From the NCBI GenBank assembly GCA_934511465.1, contig CAKSWG010000007.1, forward strand, positions 8,536-72,535: a stretch of 64,000 nucleotides of DNA. The letters run 5' to 3'. Below are positions 44,459-52,511 of the stretch, piece by piece. The position numbers and the translations under genes are program-made. Source of the stretch: an uncultured Faecalibacterium sp. GTDB lineage: Bacteria; Bacillota; Clostridia; Oscillospirales; Ruminococcaceae. How positions within the stretch are numbered: position 1 is the stretch's first letter; each line of letters starts with the position of its first letter. The notes below the pieces were generated by a model. It was not told the DNA's origin. It was given only the letters and a program-made list of their open reading frames with translations, and ran no database searches.

Positions 44459-45544
44459 CTACGTTAGCCCGAACATCTCCATGCATTCTGCGGCGACCTC
44501 ATCCACCTTGCCAAAATCCACAGCCGCGCGGTAGTAGGTCTCCAGCTCATCGTGGCAGCTCTTGGCCTGTGCCATCAATGCGCTGGCCTGCTCCAGAAGC
44601 TCTGCGGCAGCGCGCTCGTTGAAGCGCAGCCGTGCACGGTATCCGGCCAGATTTTCCCGGTCCAGAAAGCGCGTGCACCGCACAGCCTGCACGCCGGGCA
44701 GCTGCACCGGATGCCAGCGGTTGTCGGTGAGGAAGGCAAGCTTCAATTCGGGGATGATGATATGGTCGATCTTATCCTCCGGGTGCATGGCGCACGGGCA
44801 GGTGATCAGGTGGTAGCCCCGGGTCAGCGCTTCGGCGCGGATGAGCTCCAGCAAAAGCCGCGACACTGCGCCATAATCATCCCGGAACACGATGAACTTG
44901 CTGGCAAGGGCCTGCACGGTACCCTGATAGAACACCTCGCCCTTGGGCGTGACAGCGGAAAGCAGCCGCAGCTCCTCTGTGCCGGTGCCCTCGGTGCGGG
45001 GGAGCACCCGTGCACATAAGCGCTTTACGTAGCGGCGCACTTTTTCAAAGTTGGCGCTGCAAGCCTCGGCCCGGCGGCTGTCCAGCAAAAGACTGCCCGC
45101 CGATGCAATATACCGTGCCGCACGGCTGCGCAGCATGGCATTGCGCGCAAACAGGGCTTTGATCTCGGCGGTGTTCTGGTGCAGCTTTTCTGTATCGATG
45201 GTATGGTACAGGCTCACCACCACTTCATCTGCGCCGGGCGCGTCCGGTTCCACCACATGGGGCGCTGTAGCGTCCACGATGGCCCGGTGCTGCCCGGGCA
45301 GGATCACGCCGTCCAGACTGTCCGGGTCGCTGGCACAGTGGATGCGCTGGGCCAATTCGCCACGCTGCTCCGCCGCGCGGGCCAGCCGCTTCATCAAGGT
45401 GGATTTGCCGCAGCCCGGTCCGCTTTTGATCAGATACATCTGCATTCCGGGTTCGCGGCGCAGCGGTTCAAAATAACCCTTGAACCCGGCAGGCGTTGTG
45501 GCCCCCAGAAAAAAATCAATGGAATCGTACCGTGTGGTCTCCAT
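44459..45544 (-). CDS. P-loop ATPase of unknown function with internal duplication
   Basis: A 361-residue cytosolic protein resembling the uncharacterised PRK06851-type ATPases of Clostridia. Repeat A (about 12-155) carries ATTPAGF, Walker A SGPGCGKST (41-49) and HCASDPDSLDGVILP. Repeat B (about 194-335) copies the layout with AVTPKG and CPCAMHPEDKIDHIIIP, but its P-loop position reads FRDDYGAVSRL, so it should not bind ATP in the same way. Encoded 26 nt upstream of the helicase on the same strand. No function is established. Confidence 0.75.
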   Translation of the reverse strand: METTRYDSIDFFLGATTPAGFKGYFEPLRREPGMQMYLIKSGPGCGKSTLMKRLARAAEQRGELAQRIHCASDPDSLDGVILPGQHRAIVDATAPHVVEPDAPGADEVVVSLYHTIDTEKLHQNTAEIKALFARNAMLRSRAARYIASAGSLLLDSRRAEACSANFEKVRRYVKRLCARVLPRTEGTGTEELRLLSAVTPKGEVFYQGTVQALASKFIVFRDDYGAVSRLLLELIRAEALTRGYHLITCPCAMHPEDKIDHIIIPELKLAFLTDNRWHPVQLPGVQAVRCTRFLDRENLAGYRARLRFNERAAAELLEQASALMAQAKSCHDELETYYRAAVDFGKVDEVAAECMEMFGLT

Positions 45545-45597
45545 ACTATAACACCTCTCTTTTGCTTTAGAGTATGCAAAAGAGGGGTGTTTGGTTC

Positions 45598-46167
45598 TTA
45601 TTGGTAGGTGTGGTCACACACCTTTTCGATCGTTTCCCGCAGTGCGACGAAATCCGCAAAGGCAGCGGGCTTGTTCTGCGGGCTGCGCAGCAAAGCGGCA
45701 GGATGGAAGGTGCCCATAAACAGCACACCGCCTTTTTCAAAGAACTGGCCGTGTTCCTTCGTGACGGAGAAATCCTTGCGGATCATCCGCTGCGCAGCGA
45801 TGCGGCCAAGGCAGACCACGATCTTTGGCTTCAGCAGCCGGAACTGCTCCCGCAGCCAAGGCATGCAGGCTTCGCTCTCGGCGGGCAGCGGGTCCCGGTT
45901 CTGGGGCGGGCGGCACTTGACGATGTTGGCAATGTAGCAGTTCTGGCTGCGGTCCAGATCAATGGCAAACAGGTACTTGTCCAGCAGCTGGCCGCTGCGG
46001 CCCACAAAAGGCAGGCCCTGCTCATCCTCGCTCTGGCCCGGGCCCTCGCCCACAAACAGGACCTCGGCGTTCTGTGCGCCCTGCCCAAATACCACATTGG
46101 TGCGGGTGGAGCACAGCTCGCACCGGGTGCAGGCAAGGCATTCCGTTTTTAGTGTATCCCAATCCAT
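45598..46167 (-). CDS. Uracil-DNA glycosylase, family 4 (Fe-S type)
   Basis: A 189-residue enzyme that removes uracil from DNA. The four-cysteine iron-sulfur pattern begins with CLACTRCELC and continues with the Cys of VKCRPPQNRDP. Motif A is GEGPGQSEDEQGLPFVG and motif B is TFHPAALLRSP. GGGAG 9 nt upstream fixes the ATG at 46167. It is first of a same-strand group with the ATPase and helicase, 53 nt apart, suggesting joint use in repair. Confidence 0.92.
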   Translation of the reverse strand: MDWDTLKTECLACTRCELCSTRTNVVFGQGAQNAEVLFVGEGPGQSEDEQGLPFVGRSGQLLDKYLFAIDLDRSQNCYIANIVKCRPPQNRDPLPAESEACMPWLREQFRLLKPKIVVCLGRIAAQRMIRKDFSVTKEHGQFFEKGGVLFMGTFHPAALLRSPQNKPAAFADFVALRETIEKVCDHTYQ

Positions 46168-46259
46168 GACGCTGATCTCCCTCAAAACGATATGATATTT
46201 TATTCACAAATCGAAACGCTTTTTCTCCTAAAATAATAGCACAAAAAGCCAATTTTGTC

Positions 46260-46287
46260 TTGAACTTTTTGCCGGGTGTGCTAGAAT
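46260..46287 (+). promoter_or_regulatory. Promoter of pta
   Basis: TTGAAC (46260-46265), 16 nt, extended -10 TGCTAGAAT ending at 46287. The leader is about 70 nt. Confidence 0.65.
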
Positions 46288-46362
46288 AAAAGAGAAAGGC
46301 ATCCTTGTGTCCAACAGACACCTGGGTGCGAATATTGGAAAGTAAATTCGGAGGTAATCACA

Positions 46363-47388
46363 ATGGCTGATATGTTTGCACCGCTGGTAGCACAGCTGAA
46401 GGCAAATCCCAAGACGATCGTTTTCACCGAGGGCAATGATCCCCGCATTCTGGAGGCTGCTGCAAAGCTGCTGGCTGAGGGCGTGCTGAAGGTCGTCATG
46501 GTGGGCAACGAGGCTGAGTGCAAGGCTGCTGCCGCCGCCGGTAATTTTGATATTTCCGCTGCCGAGATCATCGACCCTGAGAACTACGCAGGCTTCGATG
46601 AGATGGTCAACACCATGGTGGAACTGCGCAAGGGCAAGCAGACCGCTGAGGAGTGCACTGCTCTGCTGAAAAAGTCCAACTACTTTGGCACCATGCTGGT
46701 GAAGATGGGCAAGGCTGACTGCCTGCTGGGCGGCGCTACTTACTCCACCGCCGACACCATCCGTCCCGCTCTGCAGCTGGTCAAGACCAAGAAGGGTGCA
46801 CATCTGGTGAGCTCCTGCTTTATTCTGGACCGCGACTGCGGCGAAGAGGGCCTGAAGCGTATTGCCATGGGCGACTGCGCCGTGAACATCGACTACACCG
46901 ATACCGTTGATAAGGCTACCGGTGAGGTCAAGGTCCCTGCCGCTGCAAAGCTGGCTGAGGTTGCCGTTGAGACTGCCAAGACCGCAAAGTTGTTCGGCAT
47001 CGACCCGAAGGTGGCTGTGCTGAGCTTCTCCACCAAGGGCTCCGGCAAGGGCGGCACCGTTGCTCTGAGCCACGACGCTGTCATCAAGGCTCAGGAGATG
47101 GACCCCGAGCTGGCTGTGGACGGCGAGCTGCAGTTTGATGCTGCCGTTGCTCCCGAAGTGGCACAGGTCAAGTGCAAGGGCAGCAAGGTGGCTGGTCAGG
47201 CCAACACCTTCATCTTCCCCTGCATCGAGGCCGGCAACATCGGCTATAAGATCGCTCAGCGTCTGGGCGGTTATGCGGCTTACGGCCCCATCCTGCAGGG
47301 CCTGAATGCTCCCATCAACGACCTGTCCCGTGGCTGCAACGCCGACGAGGTCTACAAGATGAGCCTGATCACCGCTTGCCAGTCTTGA
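46363..47388 (+). CDS. pta: Phosphate acetyltransferase
   Basis: A 341-residue enzyme exchanging acetyl-CoA and phosphate for acetyl phosphate, part of acetate formation or use. The conserved segments KTIVFTEGNDPRILEAA, GGATYSTADTIRPALQ, VAVLSFSTKGSGKGG and PCIEAGNIGYKIAQRLGG are typical of the short Pta form. GGAGGT precedes the ATG. No acetate kinase gene is adjacent, unlike in many Clostridia. Single gene with its own terminator. Codon use is strongly biased, as for a highly expressed gene. Confidence 0.96.
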   Translation: MADMFAPLVAQLKANPKTIVFTEGNDPRILEAAAKLLAEGVLKVVMVGNEAECKAAAAAGNFDISAAEIIDPENYAGFDEMVNTMVELRKGKQTAEECTALLKKSNYFGTMLVKMGKADCLLGGATYSTADTIRPALQLVKTKKGAHLVSSCFILDRDCGEEGLKRIAMGDCAVNIDYTDTVDKATGEVKVPAAAKLAEVAVETAKTAKLFGIDPKVAVLSFSTKGSGKGGTVALSHDAVIKAQEMDPELAVDGELQFDAAVAPEVAQVKCKGSKVAGQANTFIFPCIEAGNIGYKIAQRLGGYAAYGPILQGLNAPINDLSRGCNADEVYKMSLITACQS

Positions 47389-47457
47389 TTTGACTGACTG
47401 AAAATAGCCGCCGTATTCGATCTGGCTTTTTTCAGCAGAATTATTTTGTTGAACTGC

Positions 47458-47494
47458 ACCCCGGAAAATCCACGGATTTTCCGGGGTGTTTTTT
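47458..47494 (+). terminator. Terminator of pta
   Basis: ACCCCGGAAAATC (47458-47470) pairs perfectly with GATTTTCCGGGGT (47475-47487), CACG loop, followed by GTTTTTT. Confidence 0.93.
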
Positions 47495-47522
47495 CACATG
47501 CAATAAATGGCATCGCCACCCC

Positions 47523-47551
47523 TTGCAATCCGACTGCATTTATGGTACAAT
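47523..47551 (+). promoter_or_regulatory. Promoter of the SRP RNA gene
   Basis: TTGCAA (47523-47528), 17 nt, TACAAT (47546-47551). The predicted start is about 47558. Confidence 0.7.
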
Positions 47552-47571
47552 ATTCTGGCATTCAACGAATG

Positions 47572-47760
47572 TGTCGGACAGCGCCTGCTGCGTGGTTCGG
47601 CATACGGATGCGGGTCCTGTACGATGGATTCGCTGTGAACCAGGTCAGGTGGGGAACCAAGCAGCCTTAAGCAGTGCGTTCGTGCGTTTCAGTAAGCCTG
47701 CATCCGTATGCCGAGTTACGCAAGGCGGGGACAAAACCCCGTCGAGCGCTGTCCTTTTTA
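47572..47760 (+). ncRNA. ffs: Signal recognition particle RNA (large/Firmicutes type)
   Basis: The SRP core lies at 47638-47668: AACCAGGTCAGG, a GGAA tetraloop closed by TGG/CCA (47650-47659), then AAGCAGCC. The long arm CGGCATACGGATGC (47598 onward) pairs with GCATCCGTATGCCG (about 47699-47712). GGACAGCGC (47576-47584) pairs with GCGCTGTCC (47746-47754) to close the molecule, followed by TTTTTATTTT. Position directly before dnaX is the Bacillus arrangement. The exact 5' end is uncertain by a few bases. Confidence 0.88.
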
Positions 47761-47784
47761 TTTTGCCGGAAAGGGGAAAAGGCT

Positions 47785-49641
47785 ATGTACCGTGCCTTAT
47801 ACCGCAAGTGGAGGCCCCAGCGTTTTGAGGACGTCGTGGGCCAGCACGCCATCGTTACGGCCCTCAAAAACCAGATCACGGCAAACCGCGTGGGCCACGC
47901 CTACCTGTTTACCGGCGTGCGCGGCACCGGCAAGACCACCTGTGCCAAAATTTTTGCCAAGGCAGTCAACTGTCTGCATCCGGTAAACGGCGACCCCTGC
48001 GGCGAATGCGAGATCTGCAAGGGCATCGACAACGGCAGCATTTTGGACGTGGTGGAGATGGATGCAGCTTCCAACAACGGCGTGGACGATATCCGCGACC
48101 TGCGCGACGAGACTGCCTACACCCCAAGCGCCTGCAAATATAAGGTGTATATCATCGACGAGGTGCACATGCTGTCCACGGCGGCCTTCAACGCACTGCT
48201 CAAAACGCTGGAAGAACCGCCCGCCCACGTTATTTTTATTCTGGCAACCACCGAGATCCAGAAGGTGCCCGCCACCATTCTCTCGCGCTGCCAGCGGTAC
48301 GATTTCACCCGCATCGGGCCGGAGGATATCGCCCACCGGGTGGAATACATTGCAGGCGAGGAACATTTGGAACTGACGCCGGACGGCGCCGAACTGATCG
48401 CCCGTCTGGCCGATGGCGCCCTGCGCGATGCACTGTCCATTCTGGATACCTGCGCCGGTGTGACGGCAAAGATCGACGCAGATGTGGTGCGCCGTATGGC
48501 GGGTGTGACCGACCGCAGTTATCTGTTCCGTATCTCGGACGCGCTGGAAGCGCAGGATGGCGCAGCGGCGCTGGCGCAGCTGGCGCAGCTGCGCCAGCAG
48601 TCGGTGGATGTGAAGCGCCTGACCGAGGAACTCATTGCCCACTATCGTGCCCTGATGCTGGCCGCGCTGCCCGGCGGGCAGGCGCTGCTTTCCGGTGTTT
48701 CGCCGGAGGAGGAAGCTCTCTATCTGGAAAAAGGCCCGCAGATGGGTCAGCGCGAAGCCATCCGTGCCATTCGTGCACTGGGCAATGCGCTGGAACACAT
48801 GACCCGCGGCAGTGACCAGCGCATTGAGCTGGAACTTGCATTGTTCAGTCTTTCAGAACCGCCGCAGCAGGTGCAGGCCGTACCGGTACAGAGTGCGCCT
48901 GCCCGCATGACCAGCCAGCCAGCCGCACCGCAGCCGTTTGCTTCGGCTCCTGTGGCGCAGCCATTCATCCGTGCACCGGTTCAGGAGGCACCCGCAGCAG
49001 AACCGGCTCCTGTGCCGCTCGAGGAGCCCGTGACGCCGCCTGCACCTGCACCGCAGGCCGCAGAGCAAAAACAGGCAGAACCGGCCCCAGCACCGGCCGA
49101 GGAAGTACCGCCGCTGCCGGAAGAACCGCCGGTGCAGCAGACGGAAGCTCTGCCGTGGGACGAGCCCGCAGCACAGCCGACGCCGTCCGTACAGGAAACC
49201 GTGCCGGAAAAACCTGCGTCGAATCCGCAGCCGGAGCCTGTGCCGCAGGAGCCGGCAAAACCGGCACCGGAAACGCCGCGTACTGCCGTGCAGGAAGGTC
49301 CGTACCCGTACTGGCCGCAGGTGGTGCAGCAATTGCAGGAAAAAGACCCCATGCTCTATACCTATCTGCGCAAATCCAAGGCGTATTTTGATGGTACCCG
49401 TGTGCTGATCGACGGCGGCAAGACCTTCCGCGATTTTATCCGCGCCAACAAGGACAGCCAGCGGCTCATCAAAAAGCTGATCAAGGATGTGTCCGGCACA
49501 GCGGTGCCCATCGGCCCCTATGAGCCAAAGGCGGCAAGCAAAGCAGTTTCCAACGCAGAGCAGTCGCTCCACGCGCTGGAAAAGCTGGGGCTGGATGTGT
49601 CCATCGAGGATTCCGCAAGGAAAAAGACAAATACTATTTAA
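47785..49641 (+). CDS. dnaX: DNA polymerase III subunit gamma/tau
   Basis: A 618-residue clamp-loader ATPase. It has Walker A GVRGTGKTT, a zinc module (CLHPVNGDPCGECEIC), DEVHMLSTAAFNALLKTLEEPP-type Walker B and sensor 1 (the ATTEIQKVP strand). A Pro/Ala/Glu/Gln-rich linker spans about residues 355-510, and the C-terminal tau domain follows. AAGGGG 8 nt upstream sets the ATG at 47785. First protein gene after SRP RNA; dnaX-ybaB-recR is a classic operon. Confidence 0.95.
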   Translation: MYRALYRKWRPQRFEDVVGQHAIVTALKNQITANRVGHAYLFTGVRGTGKTTCAKIFAKAVNCLHPVNGDPCGECEICKGIDNGSILDVVEMDAASNNGVDDIRDLRDETAYTPSACKYKVYIIDEVHMLSTAAFNALLKTLEEPPAHVIFILATTEIQKVPATILSRCQRYDFTRIGPEDIAHRVEYIAGEEHLELTPDGAELIARLADGALRDALSILDTCAGVTAKIDADVVRRMAGVTDRSYLFRISDALEAQDGAAALAQLAQLRQQSVDVKRLTEELIAHYRALMLAALPGGQALLSGVSPEEEALYLEKGPQMGQREAIRAIRALGNALEHMTRGSDQRIELELALFSLSEPPQQVQAVPVQSAPARMTSQPAAPQPFASAPVAQPFIRAPVQEAPAAEPAPVPLEEPVTPPAPAPQAAEQKQAEPAPAPAEEVPPLPEEPPVQQTEALPWDEPAAQPTPSVQETVPEKPASNPQPEPVPQEPAKPAPETPRTAVQEGPYPYWPQVVQQLQEKDPMLYTYLRKSKAYFDGTRVLIDGGKTFRDFIRANKDSQRLIKKLIKDVSGTAVPIGPYEPKAASKAVSNAEQSLHALEKLGLDVSIEDSARKKTNTI

Positions 49642-49657
49642 AAAGGAGTAACCAATT

Positions 49658-49996
49658 ATGAAAGCAAGAATGCCCGCAGGCTTTGGCCGCCCCGATATGA
49701 ACGCCCTCATGCGTCAGGCACAGAAGATGCAGGAGGATATGAAGGCAAAGCAGGCCGAACTGGAAGCTGCTGAGTACACTGGCAGTGCTGCCGGTGAAAT
49801 GGTCACGGTCAGGATGAATGGCAAGCACGAAGTGCTGTCCATCAGCATCAAGCCGGAGGCTGTGGACCCGGATGATATTGAAATGCTGGAAGATATGGTG
49901 GCTGCAGCCATCAATGCTACCGTCAAGCAGGTGGACGAAACGGCCGAAGCTGAAATGGGCAAGCTGACCGGCGGTATGAACATCCCCGGTCTCTGA
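49658..49996 (+). CDS. YbaB/EbfC family nucleoid-associated protein
   Basis: A 112-residue DNA-binding protein with the family layout: an N-terminal helix rich in Met/Gln/Lys (LMRQAQKMQEDMKAKQAELE), then the MVTVRMNGKHEVLSISI strands and an acidic helix. It forms dimers that bind DNA. Encoded between dnaX and recR as in most bacteria, 16 nt after dnaX. Confidence 0.95.
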   Translation: MKARMPAGFGRPDMNALMRQAQKMQEDMKAKQAELEAAEYTGSAAGEMVTVRMNGKHEVLSISIKPEAVDPDDIEMLEDMVAAAINATVKQVDETAEAEMGKLTGGMNIPGL

Positions 49997-50015
49997 TCCG
50001 GCAGGAGGGAAGAAC

Positions 50016-50615
50016 ATGGGCTATACTGCAGCCCCGCTGGAAAAGCTGATCGAAGAGTTCAGCAAATTTCCGGGCATCGGGCGCAAGGGTGCTACCCGTA
50101 TGGCATATCAGGTGCTGAGCATGTCGGATGAAGACGCTGCAGCTCTGGCAGGTGCGATCCAGGGTGCTCACACCAAGCTTCATCGCTGCCGCATCTGCCA
50201 GAACTATACGGAGGCAGAGCTTTGCCCCATCTGTGCCAGCACAAAGCGGGATCCCTCTGTCATCTGTGTGGTGGAAACGCCCCGCGATGTTCAGGCGTTT
50301 GAGCGCACCCGGGAATACCATGGCCTGTACCATGTGCTGCACGGCCTGCTCAGCCCGATGGACGGCATCACCGCAGAGCAGCTGTGCGTCAAGGAGCTTC
50401 TGGCCCGTTTGGGAGATGGCAAGGTGAAAGAGGTCATCATGGCCATGAACCCGACGGTAGAAGGAGAGGCTACTGCCATGTATCTGGCAAAGCTCATCAA
50501 ACCGCTGGGCATCAAAACCACCCGTCTGGCCTACGGTCTGCCGGTAGGTGCAAGTCTGGAGTACACAGACGAGACCACCTTGTACCGTGCGCTTTCGGGC
50601 CGTGGTGAGCTGTGA
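50016..50615 (+). CDS. recR: Recombination mediator RecR
   Basis: A 199-residue protein that with RecF/RecO loads RecA at gaps. It has an N-terminal helix-hairpin-helix (FSKFPGIGRKGATRMAY), a Cys4 zinc finger (CRICQNYTEAELCPIC), a Toprim domain (VICVVETPRDVQAFERTREY) and a C-terminal Walker B-like segment. AGGAGGG precedes the ATG. Confidence 0.96.
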   Translation: MGYTAAPLEKLIEEFSKFPGIGRKGATRMAYQVLSMSDEDAAALAGAIQGAHTKLHRCRICQNYTEAELCPICASTKRDPSVICVVETPRDVQAFERTREYHGLYHVLHGLLSPMDGITAEQLCVKELLARLGDGKVKEVIMAMNPTVEGEATAMYLAKLIKPLGIKTTRLAYGLPVGASLEYTDETTLYRALSGRGEL

Positions 50616-50651
50616 TTTGGAAATAATTTACAGTTTCTTCAAAAACGGCTC

Positions 50652-50679
50652 TTGCAAAACCGTGAAAAAATGGTATACT
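50652..50679 (+). promoter_or_regulatory. Promoter of smpB
   Basis: TTGCAA (50652-50657), 16 nt, TATACT (50674-50679) with a TGG extension. The leader is about 28 nt. Confidence 0.65.
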
Positions 50680-50713
50680 GATACAACAGAAACGGAGAAA
50701 GGAGGCGCGCAGC

Positions 50714-51196
50714 ATGGCACCCACCAAAGAGCGTCCGGCGACCAAAACCATCGCCACCAACCGTGAAGCGCGCCACGAGTATTTTGTTCTGGAAGCGCTG
50801 GAAACGGGTGTGGAGCTGAAGGGCACAGAGGTGAAAAGCCTGCGTGCCGGAGGCGTCAACCTGAAAGACAGCTGGGTCGATATTGAGGATGGCGAGCTGC
50901 TGGTGAAGGGGATGCATATCAGCCCCTACGACCACGGAAACATGTTCAATCAGGACCCCATGCGTGTCCGGCGTCTGCTGGCACACAAAAGTGAGATCCG
51001 GCGGCTGCACCAGCAGTGCAAGCTGCAGGGTTACACCCTTGTGCCGCTCTCGCTTTATTTCAAGCATGGCCGCGTAAAAATGGAAGTGGGCCTTTGCAAA
51101 GGCAAAAAGCTCTACGATAAGCGTGCAGACGCCGCACAGCGCGACGCAAAGCGTTCCATTGACCGTGCCATGAAGTCCAACGGCAAATATTATTGA
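50714..51196 (+). CDS. smpB: SsrA-binding protein SmpB
   Basis: A 160-residue tmRNA partner needed for trans-translation. The opening ATNREARHEYFVLEALETGVEL, the GTEVKSLRAGGVNL core and the basic C-terminal tail (KGKKLYDKRADAAQRDAKR) are all present. AGGAGG is about 10 nt upstream. It lies 70 nt before the tmRNA gene it serves. Confidence 0.97.
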   Translation: MAPTKERPATKTIATNREARHEYFVLEALETGVELKGTEVKSLRAGGVNLKDSWVDIEDGELLVKGMHISPYDHGNMFNQDPMRVRRLLAHKSEIRRLHQQCKLQGYTLVPLSLYFKHGRVKMEVGLCKGKKLYDKRADAAQRDAKRSIDRAMKSNGKYY

Positions 51197-51266
51197 TCCT
51201 TTCAGACCGCTTCCTGAAGCGGAACTTTTCCAAAGCTTTCTGCACACTGCAAGGTGTGCTTTATAA

Positions 51267-51617
51267 GGGGGCGTAAAGGTTTCGACGGGGAGAGCGAGGT
51301 CTGGGCAGCGGGTAGCAGTGGGGGAACTGCTCTATAACTCCTCCAAAAAAATTAACTGACAATAACAATTCTCAGTTGCTCGCAGCCTGAGTGCTGCGCG
51401 TTCCGCCCACTCTTGTGTCGTGTGGGGCCGGGGCGTCCTTTAGACACAGCACCTGAACGGACCTAAGCTTTGCGGACCGGCAGGAACTCATGAAGCTACC
51501 AATGCGCTAGCCTGACGATCGGCGTGGCGCGGCGGGAATGTTGTAGATCGCCTGCACCCGGAGACACCTGCACTGAGCTCTTTTCGGACATGGGTTCGAC
51601 TCCCATCGCCTCCACCA
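51267..51617 (+). ncRNA. ssrA: Transfer-messenger RNA
   Basis: The 5' end GGGGGCG (51267-51273) pairs with CGCCTCC (51607-51613), and ACCA follows at the 3' end. The tRNA-like GTAAAGGTTTCGAC and GGGTTCGACTCCC arms are typical. The tag frame ends ...NNNSQLLAA with a TGA stop at 51388-51390; where it resumes is not certain. Length 351 nt. The 3' end is flanked by an integrase remnant. Confidence 0.95.
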
Positions 51618-51621
51618 CGCA

Positions 51622-51660
51622 AAAAAGCACGTTGATTCGCAAGAAGTCGGCGTGCTTTTT
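51622..51660 (+). terminator. Terminator of ssrA
   Basis: AAAAAGCACG (51622-51631) pairs with CGTGCTTTTT (51651-51660). The loop and the following sequence each contain CGCAAGAAGTC (about 51638 and 51672), an 11-bp direct repeat. Confidence 0.75.
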
Positions 51661-51688
51661 CCTTTTGCTCACGCAAGAAGTCACGCAC

Positions 51689-52042
51689 ATGCAAACAAAA
51701 AAATATAAAATTCAACCGTTATTTGCGGGTTTTGGATTCAAAATCTTGAACAGAATACCATTGACGGCCTGTGCGGTGTCCTTGACATTGGAAGAACCCA
51801 CCGAGGAGCAGCGCGACCTGATCAACGCCCACCCGGAGGGCTGCGGCTTCTGGGCGTGGCTGTTTGAGTATACCGGGTTGCGTATGGGCGAAGCCAACGG
51901 TCTGCAATGGAAAATGGTGGCGCAGCAGCTCCTGGGCCATTCGGACATCATGACCACCCGGCGCATCTACCAGCATCTGCGGGAGAAGGAAAACGCCCGG
52001 TACACGGCTCAGCTGGATGCCTATGTGAGCAAAAATCTTTAA
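51689..52042 (+). pseudogene. Tyrosine integrase remnant at the tmRNA 3' end
   Basis: A 117-codon frame keeps two parts of an integrase catalytic domain. FEYTGLRMGEANGLQWK holds the first catalytic Arg (Arg65). MVAQQLLGHSDIMTTRRIYQHL holds the His of LGH (His84) and the Tyr nucleophile (Tyr94). The segment between them, normally about 100 residues with the catalytic Lys and HxxR, is missing, as is the N-terminal arm-binding domain. Integrases commonly sit beside tmRNA because its 3' end is an attachment site. Frame kept open, but recombinase activity is not expected. Confidence 0.85.
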
Positions 52043-52057
52043 TTTCCCTACAAATTG

Positions 52058-52102
52058 CCCCGGGGAGCACGGTGAAAACTGGCTCCCCGGGGTAACTTTT
52101 TA
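52058..52102 (+). terminator. Terminator after the integrase remnant
   Basis: CCCCGGGGAGC (52058-52068) pairs perfectly with GCTCCCCGGGG (52082-52092), followed by TAACTTTTTA. It is probably the original integrase terminator. Confidence 0.8.
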
Positions 52103-52179
52103 CACTACAATCTCACTACAAGGCCCCCGCAAAATCAGGCAATATTGGGCAGTATCTGGCAGTATTTGACCACTGCGCA

Positions 52180-52227
52180 AAACGAAAAACCCGCGAAGCT
52201 ACGAATTTTCAACGTAACTTCGCGGGT
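52180..52227 (-). terminator. Terminator of tRNA-Leu
   Basis: A 15-bp stem with one mismatch (52189-52203 with 52213-52227). On the minus strand it is followed by TTTTTCGTTTT. Confidence 0.8.
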
Positions 52228-52233
52228 ATCTTT

Positions 52234-52317
52234 TGGTGCGAGGGAGGGGACTCGAACCCCCAAGGATAAACCACACGCACCTCAAACGTGCGCGTCTGCC
52301 AGTTCCGCCACCCTCGC
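52234..52317 (-). tRNA. tRNA-Leu (anticodon GAG)
   Basis: An 84-nt class II tRNA with encoded CCA. The acceptor is GCGAGGG/CCCTCGC, the D region is TGGCGGAACTGGCAGACGCG, the anticodon stem is CACGT/GCGTG with loop TTGAGGT, and the T arm is GGGGGTTCGAGTCCCC. Alignment with E. coli tRNA-Leu puts GAG at positions 34-36, reading CUC/CUU. Confidence 0.92.
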
Positions 52318-52460
52318 ACACCATATTTACCTTTTGCTGCCCTATTGATCCCTGAGGTTTGGAACCACATTGCGGACTGCTTGAATATATTACCACATTA
52401 CCATCCGATAGTCAAGCTCTTTTTTCTTTTTTAGAGTTTTTTGGTTTTCGGAAACAAGTA

Positions 52461-52490
52461 TTGAAATCGACCCTGCATTGATGGTATAAT
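52461..52490 (+). promoter_or_regulatory. Promoter of asp23
   Basis: TTGAAA (52461-52466), 18 nt, TATAAT (52485-52490) with a TGG extension. The predicted leader is about 108 nt. Confidence 0.7.
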
Positions 52491-52511
52491 AACTTTATCA
52501 ATCACGAATGA

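Noticed and set aside
51207..51230. CCGCTT-CCTG-AAGCGG hairpin as smpB terminator
   Set aside because: Only 6 bp and a weak T-run; smpB transcripts may read into ssrA, so I do not list it as a terminator.
51524..51688. Upstream part of the open frame that contains the integrase remnant
   Set aside because: These codons lie inside tmRNA and its terminator, so they are not protein coding.
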